Source of the DNA: an uncultured Candidatus Entotheonella sp.
Lineage (GTDB): Bacteria; Tectomicrobia; Entotheonellia; Entotheonellales; Entotheonellaceae
DNA: 64,000 nucleotides
Assembly: GCA_958295825.1 (NCBI GenBank)
Contig: OY282375.1
Span: forward strand, 4,015,489-4,079,488
Direction: 5' to 3'
Part shown: positions 19,655 through 29,810 of the stretch, piece after piece
Layout: each line of letters opens with the position of its first letter
Position numbering within the stretch: the stretch's first letter is position 1
Translations under genes and position numbers: made by a program
Notes under the pieces: model-generated
What the model saw: only the letters and a program-made list of their open reading frames with translations
Told to the model about the DNA's origin: nothing
The model's database searches: none

Positions 19655-20491
19655 CTACTGAATGAAGGACGTGTATTTGTCGAGGAGGGGCAGCACGGTG
19701 TCGCGCTCAGCCGACGGCAGGCTGAAAATGCAGCGATCGCAGCCGGCTTCGCGGTAGCTGTCGACCAACTTGGGGTCCCCGGGGGCACCTGATGCGGTGA
19801 CGGAAATCGTCTTCATGTCGCGTCCGGCTTTGGCGGCGCGTTCCCCGAGTTCGCCGATCCCTTGCAGGATCAGTTCCGGACGGCGACTGCGCGGCAACCA
19901 GCCGTCGCAATAATCCACCACGCGCTGCAGGGTGTAAGACGTCTCGCCGCCGAGGAAGATCGGCGGGTGCGGCTGCTGCAGGGGTTTGGGCCACGACCAC
20001 AGTGCGTCGAAGTTGACAAAATCGCCGTGGAACTCAGCCTCGTCCTGCGTCCAGATGGTTTTCAGGGCCTGCACCTGCTCGACCATTTTTCTGAAGCGTG
20101 TCTTGAATGCCGTGCCGTGGTGCTCCATTTCCTCGGCGTTCCAGCCGCCTCCGACGCCGAACAGAAAACGCCCGCCCGAAAGGCGGTCAAGGCTGGCGAT
20201 TTCCTTGGCCATTGTAATGGTGTCGCGCTCGATGACCAGACAGATGCCGGTGCCGATCTTGATGGTCTTGGTGACTGCAGCGGCGAACATGAGGGCCACG
20301 AACGGGTCGTAGGTATGGCTGTATTCCTTCGGCAATTCGGCGCCGCCCGGCCACGGGGTTCGCCGGCTGCTGGGGATGTGGGTGTGTTCGGGAACCCACA
20401 GCGACTCAAAGCCTCGGGCCTCGGCCTCGCGTGCCAGGTCATCGATTTGGATGGCGTAATCGGTTGCGAACATGCTGACGCCAATGAGCAT
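19655..20491 (-). CDS. LLM-class flavin/F420-dependent oxidoreductase
   Basis: Luciferase-like TIM-barrel oxidoreductase of 278 aa. MLIGVSMFATDYAIQIDDLAREAEARGFESLWVPEHTHIP, the LDRLSGGRFLFGVGGGWN nucleotide-contact region and PPIFLGGETS match the F420-type family (Rv2161c-like). F420 versus FMN cannot be decided here; no F420 biosynthesis gene is in the window. It is followed 30 bases later by the racemase-like gene on the same strand. Confidence 0.85.
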   Translation of the reverse strand: MLIGVSMFATDYAIQIDDLAREAEARGFESLWVPEHTHIPSSRRTPWPGGAELPKEYSHTYDPFVALMFAAAVTKTIKIGTGICLVIERDTITMAKEIASLDRLSGGRFLFGVGGGWNAEEMEHHGTAFKTRFRKMVEQVQALKTIWTQDEAEFHGDFVNFDALWSWPKPLQQPHPPIFLGGETSYTLQRVVDYCDGWLPRSRRPELILQGIGELGERAAKAGRDMKTISVTASGAPGDPKLVDSYREAGCDRCIFSLPSAERDTVLPLLDKYTSFIQ

Positions 20492-20612
20492 TTTTCACCT
20501 CTCCTTTTGGGCGATGGCGGTTGCGTTGTGTTGCGATTGATTTGGCAAAAAAAGGCGGGTTGACAGGCAGGGATCATCCCATGCCCACCGGCCAGGGTCA
20601 AGCGCCCCCGAG

Positions 20613-21470
20613 CTAGCGTTGGCTGTAGCAGGTCGTCGGTATGTTGGGATCAACGCCGCGGCCTCTGCCTTCTTTGATCAGGCCGTATTCCAGGAGGATC
20701 TGCTGGCTGTAGGTCACTCGTCCGGTAACGGCATCCAGGGGTTCCGTGGCCAGCAGCAGAGCCGCTTGCGCCATTAATTCGGGAGGCTCACCGCGTGGGT
20801 CGTCCATACCGGTAACGAGGTTGTGAAACACCGTTCCCGGTGTCGGGACGACGAGCGAGGGCGAGACGCAGGTAATCGAGACGCCGAACGGGTAGACCTC
20901 GTGCGCCAGCCCCTGGCTGAAGCGCTCGAGAGCCGCTTTTTCGGCGCCGTAACAGGTGCCGCCGCGCAACGCGCTGCTGTCGTCGGGATACGGCCCCCTG
21001 CCGGGTCCCACCGCGGCGGCTGACGAGATGTTGACGATGCTGCCGCTGCGGGCTTCTACCATGTCGTCCAGCACCAACTGGCTGAGGATGAACGGGGCGT
21101 GGAGATTCACGGCCCACGAGCGCATCCAGCGGTTCAGGGCGTAATCCCGTATCGGCAGGAAGTAGGTGAGGGCCGCGTTGTTGACCAGGACCTGAACCGG
21201 GCCGTAGAGCCGCCGCGTCTCCTGCACGAGCGCCTCGCACTCCTCGGGCAGTGATATGTTGGCCTGCACCGCGCTGGCTTCGCCACCCGCCGCGCGAATG
21301 CCAGCGACCGTTTTTTCCAGCGAGCCCTCCAGTGGGTGCGTGCCTTCCTGCACCGTCCGCGCCACGCAGACGACCTTGCCGCCCTCCGCTGCGAACAACT
21401 TGGCAATTTCAGCCCCGATACCTCGGCTTGCCCCCGTGACGATTGTTACCTTGCCGTCCAGCTTACCCAA
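20613..21470 (-). CDS. Short-chain dehydrogenase/reductase
   Basis: NAD(P)-dependent SDR of 285 aa. GASRGIGAE is the cofactor glycine motif, NNAAL the central NAG-like motif, and NISSAAAVG with YGAEKAALE supply Ser-Tyr-Lys. TTG 21470 is chosen as the start: AAGGGGG lies 6-7 bases upstream and the protein then begins GKLDGKVTIVTG; the longer ORF to 21620 adds 50 unrelated residues. Substrate unknown. It is divergent from the CocE-like gene. Confidence 0.85.
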   Translation of the reverse strand: MGKLDGKVTIVTGASRGIGAEIAKLFAAEGGKVVCVARTVQEGTHPLEGSLEKTVAGIRAAGGEASAVQANISLPEECEALVQETRRLYGPVQVLVNNAALTYFLPIRDYALNRWMRSWAVNLHAPFILSQLVLDDMVEARSGSIVNISSAAAVGPGRGPYPDDSSALRGGTCYGAEKAALERFSQGLAHEVYPFGVSITCVSPSLVVPTPGTVFHNLVTGMDDPRGEPPELMAQAALLLATEPLDAVTGRVTYSQQILLEYGLIKEGRGRGVDPNIPTTCYSQR

Positions 21471-21621
21471 TGTACGCCCCCTTTTCTTGAGATGCGGTGA
21501 CCCCTCTGTGCAGATTGCATGACTCAGGTAGAGTATCATGGAACCAGAGGGGGGCCGCTGATAATGACCTCCAGGCGCATGATGCACAGAGTAGAAGACA
21601 GCAGCTGAAAGGAAAGTCATA

Positions 21622-23475
21622 GTGAATAGCTACGAAGGTTCCCATCAAGCATACCGCGTTGTGATCGAGCGCAATGTGCTGTCTGCCATGCCGGACGGCG
21701 TCAGGCTGGCCGCTGACGTCTATTTTCCCGCGCTCGGCGGTGCCCGTGCGCCGGGAACGTTTCCGGTGATTCTGGAACGCACGCCATACAACAAGGCGGC
21801 ACCGGCGCAGGTTACCAAGGGCAAGTATTTCGCCCGGCGCGGCTACGTGTGCGTGATTCAGGACGTGCGCGGACGGTTTGCTTCGGAAGGAGAGTGGTAC
21901 GCATTCGCCAAGGAGGCGGAGGATGGCTATGCAACGGTGGAGTGGCTCGGCACGCAGCCCTGGAGCACGGGCCAGGTCGGCACCATGGGCGACTCGTACG
22001 CCGGCAGCGACCAGAGCGCACTGGCAACGCTGCACCCGCCGCACTTGGCGGCGATGATCGTGGCGGTCGGTGCCTCCAACTACTACCACAGCTCGATGCG
22101 CCACAACGGCACCCTGGAGCAGCGGTTTCTGATCTACGCTTTTCGCATGGCGGCGACCAGCAAGGAGGCCGAGGCCGACCCTGCCTTGAAGATCGCATTG
22201 CAGCAGGTACTCATGGAAAAGGTGCCCGACATGGTGCGGCAGTTCCCCCTCAAGGCTGGCACGACGCTGCTGCGCCGCTTGCCGTCGTACGAGCGCTGGG
22301 CCATGGACATACTGACACACGCTGATTATGACGACTACTGGAAGGGATTCAGGGGCTACGCGCCGAGCGAGTACTACGACGAGCACGCTGACGTGCCGAC
22401 ACTTTACTGGGGCGGCTGGTACGACTCCTACGCCCGGAATACCACCGAAAGCTATATGCGTCTCAGCGCCCTCAAACAATCGCCGCAATACCTGCTGATG
22501 GGACCGTGGACACACGGGCAGTACGAGGTGACGCACTCAGGCGACCTGGACTTCGGCACGGAAGCGCACGTCAATTACCTGGACATGAAACTGCTGTGGT
22601 TCGACCACTGGCTGAAGGGCCTGCGCAGCGAGGCAGTGGATTGGTCGCCAGTGCGCTTTTTCACCATGGGCTCCGGCGACGGCCGCCGCGTCATCCAAGG
22701 CGCGCCGGGCGGCCCCACCGATTTCCCGGGGCGCATTCATCACGGCGGCTACTGGCGCGACGCCTCCGACTGGCCGCTGCCGGAGACGCGCTTTGTGCCG
22801 TATTTTCTGCACGGTGACGGCTCACTTTCGCCGGACGAACCGCCGGCCGGCGGCTCTGAGGCCAGCCGCTACACGTTTGATCCTCGGAACCCCGTGCCCA
22901 CCATCGGCGGTGGCATTTCCGCAGTGGATGACGCCATGCAGCCCGGCGGCTTCGACCAGCGCGGCCGCGCCGATTTCTTCGGCTGCCGGGATACATTACC
23001 GCTGAACGCGCGGCCAGACGTGCTCACCTTCGAGACGCTGCCGCTGGCGGAGGCGCTTGAGGTCACCGGGCCCATCGAGATGCACCTGTGGGCGTCGTCA
23101 TCGGCCTTGGATACGGATTTCACTGCCAAGCTCGTTGATGTCTACCCGCCCAGCGCGGAGCACCCGGACGGCCTGGCCATCAACATCACGGACTCCATCA
23201 TCCGGGCGCGCTACCGCAACAGCTATGAAAAGCCGGAGCTGCTCACACCGGGGCAGGCGTATGAGTTCGTCTTCCACCTCTATCCCACCTCAAATATCTT
23301 CAAGGCTGGCCACCGCATCCGCCTCGACGTCAGCAGCAGCAACTGGCCGCGCTTCGACGTCAACCCCAATACTGGCGGCCCCCTCGGCCTCGAACAACGC
23401 CGCCGGGAAGCCCATCAGACGGTCTGCCACGACCCGGATCATCCGTCGCACGTGGTTTTGCCGGTGCAGACGTAA
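21622..23475 (+). CDS. CocE/NonD family serine hydrolase
   Basis: A 617-aa alpha/beta hydrolase of the cocaine esterase/X-Pro dipeptidyl-peptidase group. The nucleophile is Ser125 in MGDSYAGSD; RTPYNKA and QDVRGRFASEGEW are family hallmarks. The C-terminal beta-jelly-roll (about 380-610) includes LWASSSALDTDFTAKLVDVYP and ends SNWPRFDVNPNTGG. Start is GTG 21622 with GAAAGGAAAG just upstream. Likely substrates are esters or amides; it is a lone gene immediately left of a transposon relic. Confidence 0.9.
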   Translation: MNSYEGSHQAYRVVIERNVLSAMPDGVRLAADVYFPALGGARAPGTFPVILERTPYNKAAPAQVTKGKYFARRGYVCVIQDVRGRFASEGEWYAFAKEAEDGYATVEWLGTQPWSTGQVGTMGDSYAGSDQSALATLHPPHLAAMIVAVGASNYYHSSMRHNGTLEQRFLIYAFRMAATSKEAEADPALKIALQQVLMEKVPDMVRQFPLKAGTTLLRRLPSYERWAMDILTHADYDDYWKGFRGYAPSEYYDEHADVPTLYWGGWYDSYARNTTESYMRLSALKQSPQYLLMGPWTHGQYEVTHSGDLDFGTEAHVNYLDMKLLWFDHWLKGLRSEAVDWSPVRFFTMGSGDGRRVIQGAPGGPTDFPGRIHHGGYWRDASDWPLPETRFVPYFLHGDGSLSPDEPPAGGSEASRYTFDPRNPVPTIGGGISAVDDAMQPGGFDQRGRADFFGCRDTLPLNARPDVLTFETLPLAEALEVTGPIEMHLWASSSALDTDFTAKLVDVYPPSAEHPDGLAINITDSIIRARYRNSYEKPELLTPGQAYEFVFHLYPTSNIFKAGHRIRLDVSSSNWPRFDVNPNTGGPLGLEQRRREAHQTVCHDPDHPSHVVLPVQT

Positions 23476-23500
23476 TCGGAAGCTGTAAATTTGGAAACGC

Positions 23501-23519
23501 AATTACAAGTTACAGGCTT
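23501..23519 (+). repeat. Left terminal inverted repeat
   Basis: AATTACAAGTTACAGGCTT, the exact reverse complement of 25331-25349. It lies 47 bases before the transposase start, as expected for an insertion sequence end. Confidence 0.8.
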
Positions 23520-23565
23520 GACAATTCAGACATAGGGTAGTCCCTTCTCTTTAGGAGGTGACGCC

Positions 23566-24117
23566 ATGAACCTGATCAGTATTTTCAGCAAGTATCCGAC
23601 GCAAGAATCCTGCCTTGAACACCTTGAAACCGTCCGTTGGGGGGATAATCCGACCTGCCCGCATTGCAGGAGCGACAAGGTGGCCCGCAAGAACGAACTG
23701 GACAAGGTGGGCCGTTGGAATTGCCACGCTTGCAAGTCCAGCTTCAACGTCCTGTCCGGCACGATCATGCAAAAGACCAAAGTCCCTTTGCAAAAATGGT
23801 TCCTGGCAATCGGCTTGATGGCGAACGCCAAGAAACGCCTGTCGAGCTGCCAGCTTGCCCGTGATCTGGACGTGAGGCAACAAACCGTAGGGTACATGCA
23901 AACCCGCATTCGGGTTGCGATGGTGAACCGCGAGCGTCACCTGCTCCAAGGCATCATCGAAGCCGACGAAACCTATCTGGGCGGCAAGCCGCGTAACGGC
24001 CTATGCCGAAGGCTCGGTTCACACCAACACGATTGAGGGCTTCTGGTCTTTGCTCAAGCGCGCCTGGTACGGCTCGCATCACCACTACGGCGTACCGTAT
24101 ACCCTGCTGTACGTCAC
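23566..24117 (+). pseudogene. IS1595-family transposase, internally deleted and frameshifted
   Basis: The N-terminal part (23566 to about 24000) keeps the IS1595 zinc ribbon (CPHC ... CHAC, with HLETVRWGDNPTCPHC), the KWFLAIGLMANAKKRLSS helix region and the first catalytic Asp in EADETYLGGKPR. The sequence then jumps frame into AYAEGSVHTNTIEGFWSLLK and AWYGSHHHYG, the C-terminal end of the same family. The catalytic middle with the second acidic residue is missing. GGAGGTGACGCC precedes ATG 23566. It cannot be functional. Confidence 0.9.
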
Positions 24118-24120
24118 TGC

Positions 24121-25340
24121 CTCACGATCATGCGAGATCACGTGAACCTGGGCAGCGTGGACCTGATTTACCTGGACCCGCCCTTCAACTCGAATCAGGA
24201 ATACAACGCGACGCACAAGTTCTCATAACGATTCCAAAGGCTTTGGGCAGGTGAGAGACATCATCCTGTCCTATTCCAAGACATCTGCTAGGACGTGGAG
24301 TCCGGTGTATGTGCCTCATGATGAGAAATAGGTGTCCGACTTTTACAGACCTGAAGACGAGAAGGGCAGATACAGACTTCACGAAATCATACGCACGGCA
24401 TCAATGGGAGAAAGGCCGAACCTTGTGTATGAATACAAGGGATATGTCCCAAGATGGGGGTGGCGTATGAAGCCCGCCAAGTTGCGGGCGTTGGACAGAG
24501 AGGGGCGACTTGTATGGTCTGGCACGGGGCGCCCTGATCGCAAGACCTATCTCTCTGGCGGGCGACCTGCAACGAATTTGTGGAACGATATTGACAACTT
24601 GTCTGGCCGCGCCCGTGAACGCATGGCCTACGCGACGCAAAAGCCCTTGGCGCTGCTTGAGCGCATCATCAAGACCCAGCAGCAATGAAGGCGACGTGGT
24701 ATTCGACCCGTTCTGCGGTTGCGCCACCACGCTGGAGGCTGCCCACAGACTGGGGCGGCGCTGGGTCGGTATCGACATCGCCATTCACGCCGTCAAGCGC
24801 GTGGCGAAAGTGCGCCTGCAAGACCGCCTGCGATTGGTGGCGGGCAAGGACTTTGAAGTTGACGGCGTGCCGCGCACCCTGGAAGGCGCCCGCGACCTGT
24901 GGAAGCGTGATCCCTACCCCTTCCAGAAATGGGCTGTCGAAACCGTGGACGGCTTCGTGACAACGCGGCGCCCGGCAGACGGCGGCATCGACGGACGCTT
25001 GTACTTCGCTATGCCGAACGTGGACGACCTGCAAAGCATGGCGATGGAGGTGAAGGGCGGCAAGAACGTCGGTATTGCCACGCGACGCGCCCTGCGAGGC
25101 GTGTTGGAGAACGGCGCGGCGCTGAGGGTCGGCCTGATTATCCTGGAGCCATTGGGCGTAACGAAGGAACGTAACTTCCATCGCTTCATGGCTGAGGCAG
25201 GGGATACCCAGTCCACGTTTGCGCGGCCATACCCCCGTATGCAGCTACGGACGGTTGAAGACATTCTGAATGGCAAGGGATTCGACGTGCCGGGCATGGT
25301 TGCGCGCGGCACAGGGCAGGGCGTGCTATTAAGCCTGTAA
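24121..25340 (+). pseudogene. Site-specific DNA methyltransferase with C-terminal nuclease-like domain, broken
   Basis: Three pieces of one gene. Piece 1 (about 24121-24228) has the catalytic motif VDLIYLDPPFNSNQEYN, then breaks. Piece 2 (about 24234-24687) reads FGQVRDIILSYSK, hits TAG at 24329-24331, and continues DFYRPEDEKGRYRL to ATQKPLALLERIIK. One extra C in the CCC at 24675-24677 shifts the frame into piece 3, which has the AdoMet motif VVFDPFCGCATT, GIDIAIHAVKR and a C-terminal restriction-endonuclease-like part (FQKWAVETVDGF, ADGGIDGRLYF, MAMEVKGGKN). About 100 residues between pieces 1 and 2 are lost. Intact relatives are N4/N6 amino-methyltransferases of about 400-600 aa. Confidence 0.85.
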
Positions 25341-25349
25341 CTTGTAATT
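25331..25349 (-). repeat. Right terminal inverted repeat
   Basis: Inverted copy of 23501-23519, no mismatches over 19 bp. It contains the TAA that ends the passenger reading frame. Confidence 0.8.
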
Positions 25350-25513
25350 CCGATTCGGAAAACGCTACTTTCGATCTGTCTGTTTGACGCGGAAGGGGTG
25401 TTCAACCGGCTCCCTCCGATCTTGCCAACCCAGGTAATTTTTGCTATACCGTGGCGATCTTAATATTCAGTACCGACACCACCGCCCAAAACCGCAGGAC
25501 TCGCCTCACATCC

Positions 25514-26428
<915 letters not shown>

Positions 26429-26432
26429 GACG

Positions 26433-27782
26433 ATGGCAGAGCACCCTTTGCCCGGCGGCGCCACCGCGGCGCCTTCCGGAGCGCCGGCGCCGGACGGGGG
26501 CCGCCGGAGCTCGCTGGCCGACATGGGCAAAGAGGCGGGGCTGGCAGCGTTCGTTGCCTTGATGCTGGCCCTGCCCATGGGCGGCTTCAAGACCACGGAA
26601 GCCGTCACCGGGCTCAGCCTCACGTTTCGGCCCCTCTTCGTCCTCGTTGCCGTGGCGTTCGTGTTCGTCGGCCGCATCGTGCTGATCGTACTGCGCGAGC
26701 GCCGCGGCGCACCTCGCGGCGACGGCGGCCCCGGCCTGATGGACCGCATCGCGCGCGGCGCCTCGCAGGGCTCGACGACCATCGGCATTGTCATTCTGGC
26801 GATAGCGGTTCTCCTGCCGTTCATGCCGTTTTCCAGCCGCTATCTCATCGACACGGCAACCACCGTCCTCATCTACGTCATGCTCGGCTGGGGGCTGAAC
26901 ATCGTGGTTGGGCTGGCCGGCCTGCTGGATCTGGGCTACGTGGCCTTCTACGCGGTCGGTGCCTACTCCTACGCCCTGCTGTCCACGGAATTCGGTTTTT
27001 CCTTCTGGATCTGCCTCCCCTTGGCCGGCGTGTTCGCCGCCCTGGCGGGCGTGCTGCTCGGCTTTCCGGTGCTGCGGCTGCGCGGCGACTATCTGGCCAT
27101 CGTGACGCTCGGCTTCGGCGAGATTATCCGACTCATCCTGCTCAACTGGTATGACGTCACCAACGGCCCCGACGGCATTTCCCGCATCCCCCGCCCGACC
27201 TTTCTCGGTTTGGAATTCACCCGCCGCCCGGCTGAGGACATCACGGCGTTTCACCAATACTTCGACATCCCATACTCCGGCGAGCACCGGGTGATCTTCC
27301 TGTACTTCCTCATCTTGGGGCTGGCCCTGCTCACCAATGTGTTCACTCAGCGCATTCGAAAGCTGCCCGTCGGGCGCGGTTGGGAGGCGCTGCGCGAGGA
27401 CGAGATCGCCTGCCGGTCGCTCGGCATCAACCCGACCAACACCAAGCTGACGGCCTTCGGCTTGGGGGCGCTGTTCGGCGGCTTCGCGGGCGCGTTCTTC
27501 GCCACCCGGCAAGGGTTCATCAGCCCGGAGAGCTTCACGTTCATCGAGTCGGCCATCATCCTGGCGATCGTCGTGCTGGGCGGCATGGGCAGCCAGCTCG
27601 GCGTGGTGCTGGCGGCGACGCTGCTGATCGTTCTGCCGGAGCTCGGCCGCGAGCTGGCGCAGTTCCGCATGCTGGTATTCGGCGCCGCCATGGTGGGCAT
27701 CATGGTGTGGCGTCCGCGCGGTCTGCTGGCCCACCGCGAGCCCACGCTGCTGCTCTACGGTAGGGGACGAGGTGCGGCATGA
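26433..27782 (+). CDS. livM: Branched-chain amino acid ABC transporter permease LivM
   Basis: Second permease, 449 aa. A Pro/Ala/Gly-rich cytosolic N-terminus (about 30 residues) precedes extra N-terminal helices and the LivM core: YVMLGWGLNIVVGLAGLLDLGYVAFYAVGAY, LRGDYLAIVTLGFGEI and GWEALREDEIACRSLGI. The long N-terminal extension with two helices before the core is common in alphaproteobacterial-type LivM. It starts 4 bases after livH and overlaps livG by 4 bases. Confidence 0.95.
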   Translation: MAEHPLPGGATAAPSGAPAPDGGRRSSLADMGKEAGLAAFVALMLALPMGGFKTTEAVTGLSLTFRPLFVLVAVAFVFVGRIVLIVLRERRGAPRGDGGPGLMDRIARGASQGSTTIGIVILAIAVLLPFMPFSSRYLIDTATTVLIYVMLGWGLNIVVGLAGLLDLGYVAFYAVGAYSYALLSTEFGFSFWICLPLAGVFAALAGVLLGFPVLRLRGDYLAIVTLGFGEIIRLILLNWYDVTNGPDGISRIPRPTFLGLEFTRRPAEDITAFHQYFDIPYSGEHRVIFLYFLILGLALLTNVFTQRIRKLPVGRGWEALREDEIACRSLGINPTNTKLTAFGLGALFGGFAGAFFATRQGFISPESFTFIESAIILAIVVLGGMGSQLGVVLAATLLIVLPELGRELAQFRMLVFGAAMVGIMVWRPRGLLAHREPTLLLYGRGRGAA

Positions 27783-28681
27783 CGCAAGCGGCGAGCCGCG
27801 CGGCGGCGGACAACGGCGCGTTGCTGACCGTTGAGCACATGACCATGCGCTTCGGCGGGATCGTGGCCATCGACGCCCTTTCCTTTGAGGCCAGGAAGGG
27901 GGAAATCACCGCCATCATCGGCCCGAACGGCGCTGGCAAGACAACGGTGTTCAACTGCCTGACCGGTTTCTATAAGCCCACCATCGGGCGTATCGCCCTG
28001 AATCACCCCAGCGGCACGATGCTGCTGGAACGCATGGAAGGGTTCCGTATCGCGCAGCGCGGCGGCGTGGCGCGGACGTTTCAGAACATCCGGCTGTTTG
28101 GCCGCATGACCGTCCTGGAGAACCTGATTGTGGCGCAGCACAACGCCCTCATGAGGGCGTCGGCGTTTACGGTCGCCGGGTTGCTGGGGCTGCCGCGCTA
28201 CCGACACGCCGAGCAACGGGCCATCGCCAAGGCGCGCGAGTGGCTGGACAAGGTGCAGCTTCTCGACTTCGCCGATTGGGAAGCGGGCAATCTGCCCTAC
28301 GGCGCCCAGCGCAAGCTCGAAATCGCCCGCTGCATGTGCAACGATCCGCTGCTGCTCTGCCTCGACGAGCCCGCCGCCGGCCTCAATCCGCGCGAATCCG
28401 CGGAGTTGAACGAGATGCTGCGCAGCATCCGCGACGAGCAGGGCATCGGCTTGCTGCTCATCGAGCACGACATGAACGTGGTCATGGGCATCTCGGACCA
28501 CATCGTGGTGCTGGATTACGGGCGCAAGATCGCCGACGGCACCCCGGTCGAGGTGCGCAACGACCCGGCGGTCATCCGCGCCTACCTCGGCGAAGATGAG
28601 GAGGGCGACCTGCCGCCGGTGGTCAGCGACACCATGCAGGCGCAGCCGGAAGCAACGGACGACAACACGGAAATGGCGTGA
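27779..28681 (+). CDS. livG: Branched-chain amino acid ABC transporter ATP-binding protein LivG
   Basis: ATPase subunit of 300 aa. Walker A GPNGAGKTT, a signature-like LPYGAQRKLEIARCM, Walker B LLCLDEPAAGLNP, H-loop IEHDMNVVMGISD. The signature starts LPYGAQRK rather than LSGGQ, as is usual in LivG. It carries an acidic C-terminal tail (EDEEGDLPPVVSDT...) beyond the normal end. Overlaps livM (ATGA) and livF. Confidence 0.95.
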   Translation: MTQAASRAAADNGALLTVEHMTMRFGGIVAIDALSFEARKGEITAIIGPNGAGKTTVFNCLTGFYKPTIGRIALNHPSGTMLLERMEGFRIAQRGGVARTFQNIRLFGRMTVLENLIVAQHNALMRASAFTVAGLLGLPRYRHAEQRAIAKAREWLDKVQLLDFADWEAGNLPYGAQRKLEIARCMCNDPLLLCLDEPAAGLNPRESAELNEMLRSIRDEQGIGLLLIEHDMNVVMGISDHIVVLDYGRKIADGTPVEVRNDPAVIRAYLGEDEEGDLPPVVSDTMQAQPEATDDNTEMA

Positions 28682-29400
28682 TGCTCAGTATTCAGGGCGT
28701 GCATACGTTTTACGGCCAGATCGAGGCGCTGAAGGGCGTGGACATCGAAGTGCAGGAGGGCGAGATCGTTACCCTCATCGGCGCCAACGGGGCCGGCAAG
28801 TCGACGCTGCTGATGACCGTCTGCGGCAACCCGCGCGCCGCCAGTGGGCGTATTTATTTCGACGACCAGGACATCACCGGCCTGCCGACACACGACATCA
28901 TTCATCGTGGCGTCGCCCAGGCTCCGGAAGGGCGGCGCATCTTTCCGCGCATGACGGTTATCGAGAACCTGCGCATGGGCGCCCTGTCCACCGAGGACGC
29001 TTATTTCGACGACGACGTGGCAAGCGTTTTCAACCTGTTCCCGCTGCTGCACGAACGGCGCAACCAGCGTGGCGGCACGCTCTCCGGCGGCGAGCAGCAG
29101 ATGCTCGCCATCGGCCGTGCCTTGATGAGCCGCCCGAAGCTCCTGCTGCTCGACGAGCCGTCGCTCGGCCTTGCCCCGATGATCGTCAAGCAGCTTTTCG
29201 CAGTCATCAAGGAGATCAACGAGCAGCAGGGGGTGACCATTTTCCTGGTCGAGCAGAACGCCTATCACGCCCTGCGGCTGGCGCACCGGGGCTACGTCAT
29301 GGCCACGGGCGAGGTCATCATGGCCGGAACCGGGGCAGATCTGCTCGCCAACCCCAGAATTCACGCCGCCTACCTGGAAGGCGGGCATCAGGGAGCGTAG
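28681..29400 (+). CDS. livF: Branched-chain amino acid ABC transporter ATP-binding protein LivF
   Basis: Second ATPase, 239 aa. Walker A GANGAGKSTLL, signature TLSGGEQQMLAIGRAL, Walker B LLLLDEPSLGLAP, H-loop LVEQNAYHAL. GTG 28678 directly before ATG 28681 is an alternative start. It overlaps the livG stop, so the two ATPases are translationally coupled. Confidence 0.95.
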   Translation: MLSIQGVHTFYGQIEALKGVDIEVQEGEIVTLIGANGAGKSTLLMTVCGNPRAASGRIYFDDQDITGLPTHDIIHRGVAQAPEGRRIFPRMTVIENLRMGALSTEDAYFDDDVASVFNLFPLLHERRNQRGGTLSGGEQQMLAIGRALMSRPKLLLLDEPSLGLAPMIVKQLFAVIKEINEQQGVTIFLVEQNAYHALRLAHRGYVMATGEVIMAGTGADLLANPRIHAAYLEGGHQGA

Positions 29401-29404
29401 GGCT

Positions 29405-29758
29405 TTGGAAGACCTGCTGGGATCGTCGCTTGGTGTTTTTATCGGTCTAAATGTTATATTGTTCGGCATCGCTTCATGGATGACCGGGCGGGCCCTTGCC
29501 GAGACTTGGAAATCGCTGTGGCCGGCCCTGCCCTACAGCCTGCTGTTGGGCTTTGGGTCGCGGTTTCTCACCTACGCCCTTTTCGATGGCGAATTCCTGT
29601 CGGCACGCGGATACGTGGTTTCCACCGCCGTGCTGTGGTTTATCATGTTCATCGCCTACCGGCTCAATCGGGCACGGTTGATGATCCAGCAGTATCCTTG
29701 GATGTACGAACGCCGCTGGCTGTTCGCCTGGCGGGCGAAAACGCCGGACGCAGTCTGA
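29405..29758 (+). CDS. Small membrane protein of Liv operons (DUF6867-like)
   Basis: 117 aa with three to four predicted helices (SLGVFIGLNVILFGIASWM, SLWPALPYSLLLGFG, YVVSTAVLWFIMFIAYRLN) and a charged C-terminus (RARLMIQQYPWMYERRW). Small proteins of this type (ASWMTGRALAETW near the N-terminus) recur between livF and the binding-protein gene in alphaproteobacteria; function not established. Start is TTG 29405, 4 bases after livF. Its place inside the operon suggests a transporter-associated role. Confidence 0.7.
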   Translation: MEDLLGSSLGVFIGLNVILFGIASWMTGRALAETWKSLWPALPYSLLLGFGSRFLTYALFDGEFLSARGYVVSTAVLWFIMFIAYRLNRARLMIQQYPWMYERRWLFAWRAKTPDAV

Positions 29759-29810
29759 TGCTTCCGGGGCGACCCCCATATACCCACGTAAACATAAGGA
29801 GAGAATGCTG

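Larger units (their letters stand above)
23501..25349 (+). mobile_element. Decayed IS1595-type transposon with a DNA methyltransferase-nuclease passenger
   Basis: About 1.85 kb bounded by perfect 19-bp terminal inverted repeats. Inside lie an IS1595-type transposase with its middle deleted and a broken DNA methyltransferase gene, both rightward. The stop codon of the passenger (25338-25340) sits inside the right repeat, so the gene is an integral part of the element. No target-site duplication was found directly outside the repeats (GGAAACGC left, CCGATTCG right), which may mean old age or that the true tips extend a few bases further with mismatches. Confidence 0.7.

Noticed and set aside
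23493..25357. Target-site duplication flanking the IS1595-type relic
   Set aside because: The 8-base flanks (GGAAACGC and CCGATTCG) are not identical; partial resemblance is not enough.
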